From positions 7,704,001 to 7,768,000 of the forward strand of contig NC_066588.1 in the NCBI RefSeq assembly GCF_905475345.1: 64,000 nucleotides of DNA. The letters are read 5' to 3'. Shown here in pieces: positions 13,101 through 24,767 of this stretch. The notes under the pieces were generated by a model. That model was not told where the DNA came from, searched no databases, and saw only the letters and a program-made list of their open reading frames with translations. Origin of the DNA: Vespula vulgaris. Taxonomy: Eukaryota > Arthropoda > Insecta > Hymenoptera > Vespidae. Each line of letters starts with the position of its first letter. Within the stretch, counting starts at the first letter, position 1. A program made the position numbers and the translations under genes.

Positions 13101-14532
13101 TTAAATCATTTCTATTTTATTCTTTTTTTTATTGTTGTTGTAGTTTTTAAATTTTAAACATCGAAGCTTTTCACGTAAGTTCGCTATAAAGAATTCAAGT
13201 TGTTTTTTTTTTCTTTAGTTTTGCATCTCATTTCACTCAACGATAAATAACGCATGCGTGTGTCGGTCGATTCGGTGGAAAGTTCGAGCGAACTCGGTGA
13301 AGCATGCAACAGTAACATTGTCTGGAATAGTAGAAATTCCAAACAGGATAGTTGCTTTTAATACTCCTCCCTGTTTGAGAAGTAGTATCGATTAACTTTT
13401 GCAAGAGACATCAATTTCCATAACGGAAATATAATCATTTCGACGGTATTCGTTCGAAAGAATTTTTTATTAAATAAGAAATCATCAAGAACGTATAATT
13501 ATATATTTACATATGTATGTATGTTTATATATACGTTTTTCCGCATATTGCGTGAGTCAAATTAATTACGATCTTAACTAATTATATTCCAAAATTCGAT
13601 CGCTGCTTTTTTTTCAAATATCGCTATTAGTGACCCTTATTATGAATCTAAAAATATAAATCTAAAAGTAATGATAATAGTTAATATATAAAAAGAGTTT
13701 CTTTTAATTGATTAGCACTTTATTCGAGTAATATGAAATATAGTAGTAGTACATTTTAATTCATTGAAATAAACTACTAAGATCATTAAAAATATTTTTA
13801 ATAATTATGCGAATTCACAATACATTTTACATTGATTTTGCAAAAAGAAGAAATTCATTCCTTTTCTTTCTGTTCTACTTTCCCTTTTTATACGATATAG
13901 TACCGAATGATGTAAATGTGATTACTATCGCACATTGCCGGACAGTAAACAATTTATTGCCTCATTATAGATTCGGTAAAGAGAAAAGTGGATAGAGTAG
14001 AAAGGGCTTTGAGTTTTTCCGTTTACGTTACAACTAATACTGCACGATTTTGCTTTCAAGAGATTTTTTTTATCTTCGTAGAAGTAATTGATATATTTAT
14101 TTCTACGATAAAAAGTATTTATTAAGATTGCATGAGCTAAAAACAAAACAATTAAATAAAAATCATTCATTGAGTTGTTATATGTTAAAGACAAAATACT
14201 TCTATTAAATATAAAATTAAATAAACAATGGAAACTTTGATATAAAAAGAACACTTTTACATTTCGTTTCTGATGGAAAGTTCCAGCATGCGTAATACTT
14301 CGTCTATCGTAAATAAAATAATTCAAAGAACATGATAATTATTTCTTTTTTCAATATCTAATTTAATATCTGAAAATAGTCAATATAAGTGTGGTACGTA
14401 AAAATTACAAAATGTTAATCAACCGTTTCAAAATAGCAGAATATTATTTTTTATCACGTTTCATGTAATAATTGCATTAAAGTTATATAAAAGCAGTATA
14501 TGTGATCGATTAAAGGTTAATTGACACCCTTA

Positions 14533-14554
14533 TTGCGCCAGAGTTGCGTCAGGA
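14533..14554 (+). repeat. two tandem telomere-like 11-mers
   Basis: The sequence reads TTGCGCCAGAG followed by TTGCGTCAGGA. It resembles 11-nt repeats of the form TTGCGTCWGGG that I recall, unverified, as hymenopteran telomeric motifs. Only two degenerate units are present. Confidence 0.3.
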
Positions 14555-14933
14555 TGTTATGTCACTAACGTATAATATAGGTATATACATATACATTTTT
14601 CAAACTAGTTAAAAGTTAAATGCTCCTTTTGATCAAACGCGTTCGAATAGTTCTATAATACTGCGTATTCTGCGTTACGCTATTACCATTAACTATCTTA
14701 TTCTAATGACAAATAATGACGTTATAGTAACAAACTAGTAGCTCGTAACAGGACGTATTATAAAAAAGAAGACAATTATTTTTAATGGCTCGATGAAAAG
14801 TATTTCTAATAATACTTTTCGAGGTTAATGAATTCCGTTTCTTATTATTCAATCTATTATTATCCTATAAATTCATTCATAGAAACGATTGAAAAATTGA
14901 TATTTCAAGCAGTAAGGCTACGTGCGCACTGTG

Positions 14934-14964
14934 TTCGTCTTATACAAGATTGATGTAAGACGAA
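14934..14964. repeat. 9-bp-arm inverted repeat
   Basis: TTCGTCTTA at 14934-14942 pairs with TAAGACGAA at 14956-14964 across a 13-nt loop. The location is intergenic, and there is no terminator-like or miRNA-like length. Confidence 0.6.
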
Positions 14965-15213
14965 AAAATCAGGCAATCCAATTCGATGGTCAAACTTGGC
15001 GACTGGAATTTGTCAATATCGTAATATTTAGTTTTAATGGCTAATTTACATACAGGAGGGATGGAGAGACAGTCCCTTGGGCCCCTTCGAAGCTATATTA
15101 GTCAGTGTCTGGTTTTCAAGAAAATTTTTTTTACTCCAAATACGTGAATTTAATTCAATAGTTACGACTATTAATGAGTCGCCTGTGTTCTTCTAGCTGC
15201 CACAACCAAATAC

Positions 15214-15325
15214 GTACGCACTAATATATTCTCTTGAATTTACTAGACACCAACGACTGGTTGACATTGCGTATACACTCTAAATGTAATTAACTTTGAC
15301 TTAGTAACTGAATACTAGTGCGTAC
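15214..15325. mobile_element. 112-bp inverted-repeat element, possible small MITE
   Basis: GTACGCACTA at 15214-15223 has its exact reverse complement TAGTGCGTAC at 15316-15325. Extending inward, 13 of 14 bases match (GTACGCACTAATAT against GTACGCACTAGTAT). No convincing target-site duplication is visible, so the mobile nature is a guess. Confidence 0.45.
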
Positions 15326-15879
15326 TTTTTTATATCAAGTCGGATTATTTTCAAGAACTAAACTTTGTTACGAGTATCAGTTTTCAGCGAAAGTAATATA
15401 CTCTAATAAAGTTGTCATTTATTTGACACTTTCTATTGGAAATTCGATGATTATAAAATCACATTTTTTCTCATACGATATCTTCGAAAGTTAACTTTTA
15501 CTTATTCTTATGAAATGTTATATATCTAATAGAATTTTAAATATATCTAACAACGTATCTAATGTCATTGCTAGAAATTCAAAAGTATAATATTTCTCGT
15601 GTGAATGCACCTTTACTTCTTAGGAGTGGCTTTAACAACAGAGAAAGTTCACTGCATTTCTAAATCGTTTGCGTAGATCATGATTAATCCCAACTAAAGT
15701 AAGTACGTGTGAGCATTCGGATGTAAAGCTTTATTCCTTTATGTATCAATAAATAATAGATCAAATCTAATAGTTAAGCGGATCTCGGGTGTTATCATAT
15801 AAAATCAGTACGATTCAATCTTATAGTCGTATTTTATTTTTTTTTCGTTTTTCTTTTTTGTCTTGTTTTAAAATATATT

Positions 15880-17412
15880 TTACATAATATTAAGAGCTTG
15901 ATCGGCTCCGCATCCAACGGTACCTTGTATGTAATCTGGGAAGTTAGATTCCAATACACGCATACTACCTCTTTTATAATCAGGAATAACTTGAGTTGCC
16001 AGAGAACAAGCGGTACTGCTGTAAACCTTTTGGAAATTCTCAGGTTGGAAAGCAGTAGTCGTGTCCCATCTTTGAACGATAGGTTCGCCTTCGTATCTGA
16101 AGAATAAAGCATTGCCATTGTCCGTGCCTAGAATTACTAACCGTTTAGGCTTAAGTCCAAGATCTTGAATTTTGTCGTTCGCTGAACCGTTACGAAGATA
16201 TTCCGTCTTGATGGAGAACATACGGCTGCCTGATAAATAAGTAAACAGGAGGCAGGTACTACCGTCGGAATGACGGATAAGAGCCAAGTATAATACATCT
16301 CTTCGAGCAGAGCCTGTAGTTACAGTTTTGGGTAGTACGAATCTATATCCACGACCAGACGTAACATCGTAAACCAAGATTGCTCTCGTTGCAGCATCCG
16401 ACACGTAGATAAGAACACGTCCATCTGGACTGTAATCAGCAACGACGTATTGAAGTCGAGAAGAAGATGTAGTTAGACCGTCAAGTTCAATCGTCTTCAC
16501 GAGCTGCAAACGATAATAAAACATATTTCAATATCTGTCTTTACAGATCTCGATCGAAAGTGAATGAAAATGGATCGTGTCTTTTGATTAGGTGTCAAGA
16601 TAAAGAGAAGAGATCGGAGATTAATCGTTCCAATAATTTTCTTTGCGTTAGATTTAGAAACAAAAATGATTTAGTAACGTTATATAGCGATCAGTGTAAA
16701 ATATCTCGTTTCTCGTCTTGATATCGCATAATTTGTTGCATGCTTTCTGCTATAAGGTATATATAAAAACTTTCACAGCACTTGTTATGCTGTCGTAAAA
16801 GATAGAAATGTTGTTGGAATAGAAAGATAAATTATTAGATCTTACCTTGCCTGTTTTCACGTTGAATGCAACAACTTTTGGCGGAGATATACGTACAGAT
16901 TCCTCCAACGTATGGATTACTCCCGTATCCAAGACCCAGAGAATATCTTGAGGATCTAAGAAAAGATCTACGACATTTTGCAATGATTTCAATGAACCTT
17001 CCTCTTGAACAGACCAACATGGAAAAGCATAAAGATTCGCTTGACAGTTTCTATCATTGAGAGAGACTCTAGCCAAAGTTGCTGGAACACCAGGCTTATA
17101 TCTTTAACAAAGATCAATCAAATATTTCAAATGATACTTTAGGAATATGGAAATATAAAATATTAAACATTTTATTATATTTTACCTTGGTAGAGCCAAA
17201 TAAGCATCATCCATGAAAATTGCAGCTCTCGTTGCGATCACGTTTTTTGAGATGTAGCGACCACTGTTCTTGAACATACTCTTCGTAGTTGTACAAGGCC
17301 ACTCAAATGATCCACCAACCCACTGGACGTTATGATTATCATATTGTTCCACATCGTTTGCGGTGGCAAAGACGATGAAGATTGAAAGCGCCACCGTAAA
17401 TTTGAATAACAT
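15880..17412 (-). CDS. yellow-g: yellow-g, secreted yellow-family protein
   Basis: Three coding exons on the minus strand are 17186-17412, 16846-17101 and 15880-16503, with GT/AG junctions and a sum of 1107 nt (368 aa plus stop). The protein begins with a signal peptide (MLFKFTVALSIFIVFATA), then GGSFEWPCTTTKSMFKNSGR, the yellow-g/g2 hallmark that replaces the usual yellow opening. ALPRYKPGVPATLARV, FPCWSVQEEG, ILWVLDTGV and VVAFNVKTGK follow. The last exon holds YVVADYSPDGRVLIYVSDAA, the propeller block, and ends in GCGADQALNIM. In Drosophila, yellow-g and yellow-g2 are follicle-cell genes in an amplified chorion region and contribute to the eggshell. It is divergent from yellow-g2, sharing a 941-bp promoter with a TATA box at 17536-17543. 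The g versus g2 label follows the WVGGSFEWPC resemblance and could be swapped. Confidence 0.9.
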
Positions 17413-17448
17413 AATTATTTAATCTTATTACTAATTCTTCAGGACTAT

Positions 17449-17491
17449 CTCTCTCTTTCTCTCTCTTTCTCTCTCTTTCTCTTCCTTTTCG
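17449..17491 (-). repeat. GA tract upstream of yellow-g
   Basis: On the yellow-g sense strand it reads GAGAAAGAGAGAGAAAGAG, ending about 37 nt before the ATG. It lies downstream of the TATA box and so probably within the 5' leader. GAGA-type factor binding is possible. Confidence 0.7.
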
Positions 17492-17535
17492 ATCGAACCG
17501 TGATAATGAACTGAGAGATATTCAGGGTTATGCCA

Positions 17536-17543
17536 TTTATATA
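17536..17543 (-). promoter_or_regulatory. TATA box for yellow-g
   Basis: TATATAAA on the minus strand lies 124 nt upstream of the ATG. It would place transcription start near 17510 and give a short leader containing the GA tract. Confidence 0.5.
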
Positions 17544-18252
17544 CTTCGGTGATTGACAACAATGCTGACATTGTGAAATTATTCATTTTTAAGAAATGTT
17601 TGTTGTCCATTTGTTCTTTCATACCGGAATTAAACCGATTTTGGATTTAACTAATTATAAAAATTGTATTTTTTTCATCGTTAATAATATTGTATAATTA
17701 AAATTAAAGAAGAAGATAGATGAAGAAGTAATAATAACTAAAACAAGTGAATAATGTTCTAGAAGCCCCTCTTTTTTATCTACATCGATTATAACTTCCT
17801 GAAATTTTTACTTCCGTATTGTACGGAAAAAGCAAAGAATCAACAATATGTTGAATTTTAACAAATTTAAACAAATGTGAAATATTTGATTATAAAATTA
17901 GGACTTCCTTTTCTTTGCTAACTTCCTTCCACCAATTTCCTGAATCCTTGACATCTCTTACGTTACTCGTTAAAAATATTTTGAAAAAATCATAACATTC
18001 ATCATTAACATCTGTAAATATCAAATAATACGGACGTTGCAAGATGTATGTCGAAATAATGAGAGCAAAGAAAAAAATTCGATGTTTACGCTACTACGTG
18101 ACATATATATATATCAACGACACGATGGATATTACATTCGCATATTTGTAAGACATCGTGAATATTCGTAAAGAATAAAATTCTCATAAGTTCTCGTTCG
18201 TTTTAGTTATTATTTGTCAATTTGTAGAAAATAAGAAAAGTATAGATTTTGT

Positions 18253-18256
<4 letters not shown>

Positions 18257-18296
<40 letters not shown>

Positions 18297-18299
18297 GGA
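18257..18299 (+). repeat. GA tract upstream of yellow-g2
   Basis: A (GA)n run with a few A interruptions ends 55 nt before the yellow-g2 ATG. It mirrors the tract upstream of yellow-g. Confidence 0.9.
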
Positions 18300-18353
18300 A
18301 AAAGAGAGAGATCAACGAAGTATTTTTTCTGTATATTCAAGACAAGAATCAAG

Positions 18354-19485
18354 ATGAAGAGGCTCCTAAGGAGCATAGTCTGTCTAACAATTCTAGCAGT
18401 AAGCTTTTCAACGGGTATTGTCGACAAACAGTTGTTACCAGAATTATCATTCACTCTCAATGGACACAGTCTTGAGTGGCCTTGTCAAAGTACGAAAAAT
18501 ATCTACGAGACAAGTGGTCGTTACGTGGCTAGAAATGTAATATCAACAAGGATGCAAATTTACAAGGACGATGCGATCCTAGCTCTACCACGTTACAAAC
18601 CTGGTGTACCATTCACCTTAGGAGCCGTATCTTTGAGAAGTAAAACCTGCTCACCAATGATTTTGCCGTTTCCTTGTTGGGCGATACAAGAAGAAGGTAA
18701 TTGTGAAGCTCTGCAAAGTGCCATTGACATTGTACTCGACATTCAAGATATTCTTTGGGTTCTTGATACTGGTATCGTTAACACGATGACTCAACCGGTT
18801 AGAAGATGTCCTGCTAAAGTAGTTGGAATTAATGTTAAAACTGGCAAGGTATGTACTCGATAACTTTTTTATTTCATCAAATAGATCCCATCTTGATTGA
18901 ATATATGTGTATGAAATTGTTAGAATATAAATTATTACTACGATCGCATATCAAATGGTATCTTGAATATTCAATTCTTCTTCTTTTTCTTCTTAGGTGG
19001 TTAAAATTATTGACTTAAGTCAATTAGTACTTCCATTATCTCATCTTCAATATATGCTCGTTGACTATGCGGAAGATGGCCAAGTTTACATATATATTTC
19101 TGATGCAATAAACAGAGCTATCATCATTTATAACGTCACAGCAGATCGTGGAAACAGAGTGATTCTACCAAATACTGTGTCTGCCGGTTTAGATAAGCCC
19201 GACGTGTTGTACATGACACTTGTTCGAAAATCTGACGGTACATCCGTCGTATATTTCACGTACTTAGGATCTAGCAGACTTTTCGGTATTAGAGCTGCTA
19301 ATTTGAGAAGTGGTGATCTAAATGGATCAATCGAAGAAGTTGGTTTAAAACATCAGAAAATTGTTCTACTTGGTAGTGACAATGGACCGGCCATTTTCTT
19401 CCGGAACAAAGGTATAGATTTGTATATATATATATTTATTATATATATTATATATTTATATATATTTATAATATATAAAATTTGT

Positions 19486-19567
<82 letters not shown>

Positions 19568-19818
19568 TAATATTTTAAATATCATTTTTAGGTGAATCCG
19601 ATATTTATATGTGGAATACTGAAACACCGTTCATACAAGAGAACTTCCTTTTAGTACAAAAAGAAGGTGATTGTCGATTATCGACACAAGTTGTACCGGG
19701 TTACAAAAAACTTATGTGGACCATCGAAAGTAACTTCCAGGATTATATATTGAACACAGTGAGCTGTTCAGGTGCGACAGTTTCTATTCATCCTTTAATG
19801 AACTCCTGCGATGAATAA
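18354..19818 (+). CDS. yellow-g2: yellow-g2, secreted yellow-family protein
   Basis: Three coding exons are 18354-18848, 18997-19411 and 19592-19818, with GT/AG junctions and 1137 nt in all (378 aa plus stop). A signal peptide (MKRLLRSIVCLTILAVSF) is followed by LEWPCQSTKNIYETSGRYVA, closely parallel to yellow-g. LPRYKPGVPFTLGAVSL, FPCWAIQEEGNCEAL, ILWVLDTGIVNT, VDYAEDGQVYIYISDA and VVYFTYLGSSRLFGI follow. The intron positions after the TGK codons match yellow-g, but yellow-g2 lacks the first yellow-g intron after ALPR and has an extra intron after FFRNK. An AATAAA overlaps the stop codon region near 19814 and another AATAAA follows at 19834. The role is likely eggshell or follicle-cell cuticle-type protein as in other insects; the secreted site is inferred from the signal peptide. 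Confidence 0.9.
19489..19568. repeat. compound (CT)n(AT)n microsatellite
   Basis: A CT run followed by an AT run occupies most of yellow-g2 intron 2, ending about 24 nt before the exon 3 acceptor. Confidence 0.95.
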
Positions 19819-20842
19819 ATATATTGACCGGACAATAAAATGAACTACAATGGAATATACGATTCTCGATCAAATAAATCGTAGTTTCAACACAACGAAC
19901 ATCGTTTGCTTTCGAAGAAAAGCTAATCGTCATCAGTTTTCCTGCTTAGGAGAAAAATGATAATTTATGTACAAATAAAATGATTATGTGCCATATAATT
20001 TTCCTCAAATTTTTACATACAACTGTAACCTGATTTATTATATAATATAGATAATTATAGTTGATTAAAAATAAAAGTAGAATTGAGAATGCTTACGAAA
20101 GGAACATTATGAAAAGAAATAATATCAATTGATTTATTCCAACAATTTTTTTGTTTTTTGCAAAAATAATTATGTAATAAGTCTGTTCTATAATAATTAT
20201 TTTATTTATTTTATTTTTCTCTGTTTATACTTCATATTTATATCTCTGACGGACGGGCAAAAGAATATAAGTCAAATTTATATCTAATTTCTGTTTTTCT
20301 CTGCTTTTTAACCTGCGATTTTAATAATACATGAAAAACTTATATTAAAAATAAAAAATTTTGTTTAATATAAAGCATTATTTCTAAAAAAAGAAGAATA
20401 TTTCTAAATTAAGTATAATTTATATTTTATAAATCCAATGGGATGAAACATATGCTATCAACTTTCGCGGTCAAAGTCTAACACCTGATCTTACATTGCA
20501 CTTTAAATATTATATTTGCTTTTATGGAAAACTAATAATACTTAATTATACTTTTCCGTCGACCAGAAATACATATCCATTTTATGGGATTTCATATTAA
20601 TCGATTATGGATCGATATTGATCCAACATCGATATATGTGTATCGAACGATGATGTGTAAATCGAAGTATTGATTCTTATCGGTTGATAAGAATGCATTT
20701 TTGTAAGCTTAATCATCATTCGAGTATGGTCACAGAAGTATGGTACGTTCGTAACAGAATTTGTTGATGACCATTAAGCAAAAGTAAAAGTGCAAACTAA
20801 GTTGTTCAACAAGTTCTAACCTTAACTAATAACATTTTTACA
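19819..20842. other. intergenic region yellow-g2 to the orphan gene
   Basis: About 1 kb of AT-rich DNA with polyadenylation signals for yellow-g2 near its start and, near its end, the leader of the next gene. No other feature was recognised. Confidence 0.7.
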
Positions 20843-22327
20843 ATGGCGAATCTTCCACCACTTAATTATTTCATGGAAAAAGAAGCTGCAGACGTGGCTA
20901 TAAAACACTTTAATCTTATTCTTCAAGAAGCATTGAAGGAGTACAAAAATGTATGGGCCAGGTACTTAAATTTTGTAAATCAGTACCAAGAAGATAATTC
21001 TAGATCATTGTCTGAAGAAAAGACTCGGATAGAAAGACAAAAGGATGAAAATAATAAATCTTCAAGAAGCATATATCTTGAAGAACCACATACAACAAAT
21101 TCAGCTTCTTCAATAGAGAATACTTTACAAGAATGTACTTTGGATTTTCATTCTAATATAGAATCATTGAATGATAAAAATACATTTGAAGATGTAAGTC
21201 CTATACCAGAGAGTCCTATATTTTATAGAAACAATTCAAATTTTAGAAATATCAATTCTAATAGAAATATTTTTATGGATAATTCTTCTGAAGATACGTG
21301 TACAATAAATAATTTAAGAAACGACAATAAATGGGAGATATCTGATAAAACAAATTCTACAGTTACTAAAGATTCTACGAGTAATGTTCCTTCAATATTT
21401 TTATGTAGTACTTCGACCAAAGGTACAAAATGGAATAAAACGAAGAATGGTAAGAAGAACTCACAATCCAAAACAGTTACACCATTGAATAATTTAAGAA
21501 TTAGAAATAATTTACGTACTATAAAAAAAGAAAAAGCAATGAAAACACCTTTGCAAGTTATAAATAATGTGAACTTGACACCAAAGAATAATTCTCTAAT
21601 AGATAAGAGTAATAATACTAAATTAAATACGATACCATACGACATTCAAGTTACACTCGCGCCAAATAACAAAAAATTCAAACAAACCAAATTAGTATTT
21701 CATAAGATCAAGAAAACGATGGAGTTATCAAATAATTTAAAATCAACTGATACTCCTACGTTAACAAAGACTGATATAACAGGTACAGAGAAAAAGGAAA
21801 CAAATAATGAACATGATGATAATACTTGTAATCAAACCGAAAAAGTTGAAAATGCAATAGAAAATATACAAATAAAAAACGAATTGATATATCACCAAGA
21901 ATATGAAATAAATGATTCAATGGAAGCAAACGATTCACTAAATAACAGTAATGAATCAACTTCTACTTTTTTTTCAGAATATGAAAATAATATAAATCTT
22001 GATCAAACTATTGATAGTTGTAATATTGATAGAACTTCTTCGCCTTTGGCAAGACTTGAGACTGAATCTAAATATAAGAATCAGAATATGAAAAAGAGAC
22101 AAACCAAGATATTAAAAACGAAGGAAAATGTAATAAGAATCATCGATCTAGATGAACCAGAAGAAAAGAGAATTGAATTATCTAAAAATAGAAGTTGCAG
22201 TGAATGCAAACAATATGGAAAAAAACAATGTTGGCATTACAGAGATATTCCATATAAGAGAGAAACCACACCAATAGACGTGGTTTGTATCTCTATATCA
22301 CCTGATAGTCCTTCGAGTACTACATAA
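20843..22327 (+). CDS. unrecognised 494-aa Asn/Ser/Lys-rich protein with C-terminal Cys/His cluster
   Basis: A single open frame runs from ATG 20843 to TAA 22325-22327. I do not recognise the family. Residues 1 to about 50 look helical (EKEAADVAIKHFNLILQEAL). The middle is low-complexity, rich in Asn, Ser, Thr and Lys, and probably disordered. The tail is distinctive: residues 430-438 read VIRIIDLDE, a hydrophobic core followed by acidic residues as in SUMO-interacting motifs. Next come C452, C455, C463 and H465 in CSECKQYGKKQCWH, a possible zinc-binding knuckle, then VVCISISPDSP near the end. A nuclear scaffold role would fit these features but is only a guess. The frame is far longer than chance in this AT-rich DNA, and the antisense frames are shadows. 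It lies 812 bp upstream of the deubiquitinase on the same strand. No intron is needed, although upstream non-coding exons cannot be excluded. Confidence 0.8.
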   Translation: MANLPPLNYFMEKEAADVAIKHFNLILQEALKEYKNVWARYLNFVNQYQEDNSRSLSEEKTRIERQKDENNKSSRSIYLEEPHTTNSASSIENTLQECTLDFHSNIESLNDKNTFEDVSPIPESPIFYRNNSNFRNINSNRNIFMDNSSEDTCTINNLRNDNKWEISDKTNSTVTKDSTSNVPSIFLCSTSTKGTKWNKTKNGKKNSQSKTVTPLNNLRIRNNLRTIKKEKAMKTPLQVINNVNLTPKNNSLIDKSNNTKLNTIPYDIQVTLAPNNKKFKQTKLVFHKIKKTMELSNNLKSTDTPTLTKTDITGTEKKETNNEHDDNTCNQTEKVENAIENIQIKNELIYHQEYEINDSMEANDSLNNSNESTSTFFSEYENNINLDQTIDSCNIDRTSSPLARLETESKYKNQNMKKRQTKILKTKENVIRIIDLDEPEEKRIELSKNRSCSECKQYGKKQCWHYRDIPYKRETTPIDVVCISISPDSPSSTT

Positions 22328-23139
22328 TTTTATATATCTATTATTTATACAATTATATATATATATGTATGTATGTATGTTTATCCAAGTATGTGTCAAA
22401 ACTAAAGTGTATACTTGTATAGTGTAATTATTCATATCTTTGTAAAACTAGAATCAAACAAAATTAAATTCTACAAATTTTATTAAAATACACAATAAAA
22501 AATAATGTCTCCATTATATTTTAACCTAATAACAGTCTTTACCTCGAAACAAACACTTTACCTTAATCGTGTCACATAATTTTTAATTTGCGCTAAATTT
22601 TATTGGCACTAAATTTGCGCGGGAACGTTTTAAAATGTCGTTTAAAATTCAAGCATCGATCGTTGCATTCTATTGATAAGTACATAGAAATAGAAGAATA
22701 GCGCCACCATCGGACAAACGGATAAAAAGTGAATCTCATAGAAAGTATCAAACGAACACGTTGTGAGAAACGACGAGTGCCCTTCTTTATCGATAGAGTA
22801 AAACCAAAGTTGCTTTCTAATTTCGATTTTTGTCACGTACGGCGTCATCGTCGAGAAAATGATTATTACGTATCTCGTCTATATCGAATTGTCGATTTCG
22901 TGTCGGGGGGGGCGCTGTGAAATCGTGGAAGTCGTGCGCTAAAAGGCAAATGGCCGGCGCAGCGCGTGCGAGCGGGCTACGCGTACGACGACGAGGTATA
23001 CATCGCGGCGTATCGTTCGGTGATGTGCGACGAGTAATGTTAAGTGTACGGGACGGTTAGTGAATACCGTGTAAATAAACGTGATGCGAGGGGCCTTACG
23101 TTTTAGGCCATGTAAGACCGGTCTGTTGGTGGGCCGGCG
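22328..23139 (+). promoter_or_regulatory. promoter and 5' leader of the USP gene (CpG-rich, with DRE)
   Basis: The first 200 bp are AT-rich 3' flank of the orphan gene. From about 22640 to 23139 the DNA becomes CpG-rich, with runs such as GGCCGGCGCAGCGCG around 22950-22970. A perfect DRE, TATCGATA, lies at 22788-22795, about 345 bp before the USP ATG. DRE elements mark housekeeping-type promoters in Drosophila; use here is inferred. Confidence 0.6.
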
Positions 23140-24083
23140 ATGACCACCGAAAATCCCCCGAGCGCGGTGATGAAATCCGTGTCGGAGGGCGAGCTGGGCG
23201 TGGAAGAGGTTGTTAAATCCTACGAGACGAAAACCCGAGACTCTGGTTCGAAGCTAAAGCGAACGTTCACGCTTCCGAGGAATTTATTACAAAGTGCCAC
23301 GAGAATGTCGAAGCGTCGAACGAACAAGAGTCGTGATTCCAAGGACGTCAGCGGCGCTGCCAGTGCAAAAGAAAATTCGAAGAACAACGTACAACAGCAA
23401 CAACAGCAACAACAGCAACAATATAATACGGTCGATAACAGCATGCAGCAGAATATGGGAAGATTGCACGGTGGGAATAACCAGCAGGCATACCACCAAG
23501 AGAAATCTGCCAGCAAGAAAGTCTTCGTAATGTCATCCTGGAAGAAGTTCATCAAGATTATGCAACACATGTCGAACGTAGGTACGCAGAACAAAAACTC
23601 TCACAGGGACGAGCTCAGTTCTAGTGCGACGGATATTCGAGTGCCACCACCGAGGCCGGCACACATTCCACCGGACAGAGTACCCGGCGTTATAGGTCTG
23701 CGCAATCACGGCAACACGTGCTTCATGAACGCCGTACTCCAGTGTCTCTCGCACACAGACATACTAGCCGAGTATTTCGTTCTGGACCAATACAAGGTCG
23801 ATCTCTCGCGACGTAACAAACTTAATTCGAAGAAGTACGGCACGAAAGGTGAGATAACGGAACAGCTAGCTTTACTCCTAAAAGCAATTTGGAGTTGCCA
23901 ATATGACCCGGAGATGAGCACCGCTTTTAAAAGCGTCGTTGATAAGTATGGTAGTCAATATCGCGGTAATCTTCAACACGACGCTCAGGAGTTCCTTCTC
24001 TGGCTTCTTGACAAGGTCCACGAGGATCTCAATCAGGCCACCAAAAAGAAGTACAAGATCATAAAGGTGAGTAAGGACCGAAA

Positions 24084-24116
<33 letters not shown>

Positions 24117-24728
24117 TGCGTTCGTTTGTGCTTGCTTCTCCCTTCCTTCGCTAAGCTTTCTCCCTTCTCTTTTCTTCTCCAAGTTCCGTTCATTCGATAT
24201 CTAATACATGCCACGTTTTCTATCATGGTTCCTTATTTATTTATTTTTTTATTTTTTTATTTTTTCTTTTTCCTTATATATTACATGTATCTATACGTAT
24301 ATCTTAAATGATAACGCTTCTATCTTTAGATTTGTTTCGAGATATTTTAGACATTTTTTATCAGATCGTTCGATCGTTTCGACAAATCGATTTTGTACGT
24401 TTGTATTTCTATTTCTATTTTTCTTTCTCTTTCTCTTTCTCTTTCTCTTTCTCAAGCGAGTTTATTCCCTTTGGCATCGATCGATTTACTCTCGACTTAC
24501 GCATGATCGCTTTCACGTTAAATCTCGCATGGCGCGTTGCAACGCTATTGGTCCGTTCGATGGTCGCGTGTCACATTAGGACGCCGCTTTGACGCGGGAG
24601 TTTCGCGCCAAATATTTCTTTCGAAAACGAGCTGACCTGATACGATCGTATAATCGATTATTATCGATATATATTTTCGTACAATCTATGATATAATTAT
24701 GACTAGATGCATAGTATAAATAGTACAA

Positions 24729-24767
<39 letters not shown>

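Larger units (their letters stand above)
8055..15879. other. 7.8-kb gene-free interval between yellow-e and yellow-g
   Basis: No spliceable coding exon was found on either strand. The interval holds a mariner-type relic, a GC-richer promoter-like patch near 10.0 kb, AT- and CA-rich microsatellites (10981-11010, 11545-11578, 11702-11765), a piggyBac relic, a hairpin, telomere-like 11-mers and a small inverted-repeat element. The rest is AT-rich and otherwise unexplained. Confidence 0.7.
17413..18353. promoter_or_regulatory. shared divergent promoter of yellow-g and yellow-g2
   Basis: A 941-bp interval separates the two start codons on opposite strands. It holds a TATA box for yellow-g and a GA tract close to each start codon, both GA on the sense strand of the adjacent gene. 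A head-to-head pair with matching exon structure suggests a tandem-inverted duplication under common control. Confidence 0.75.
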
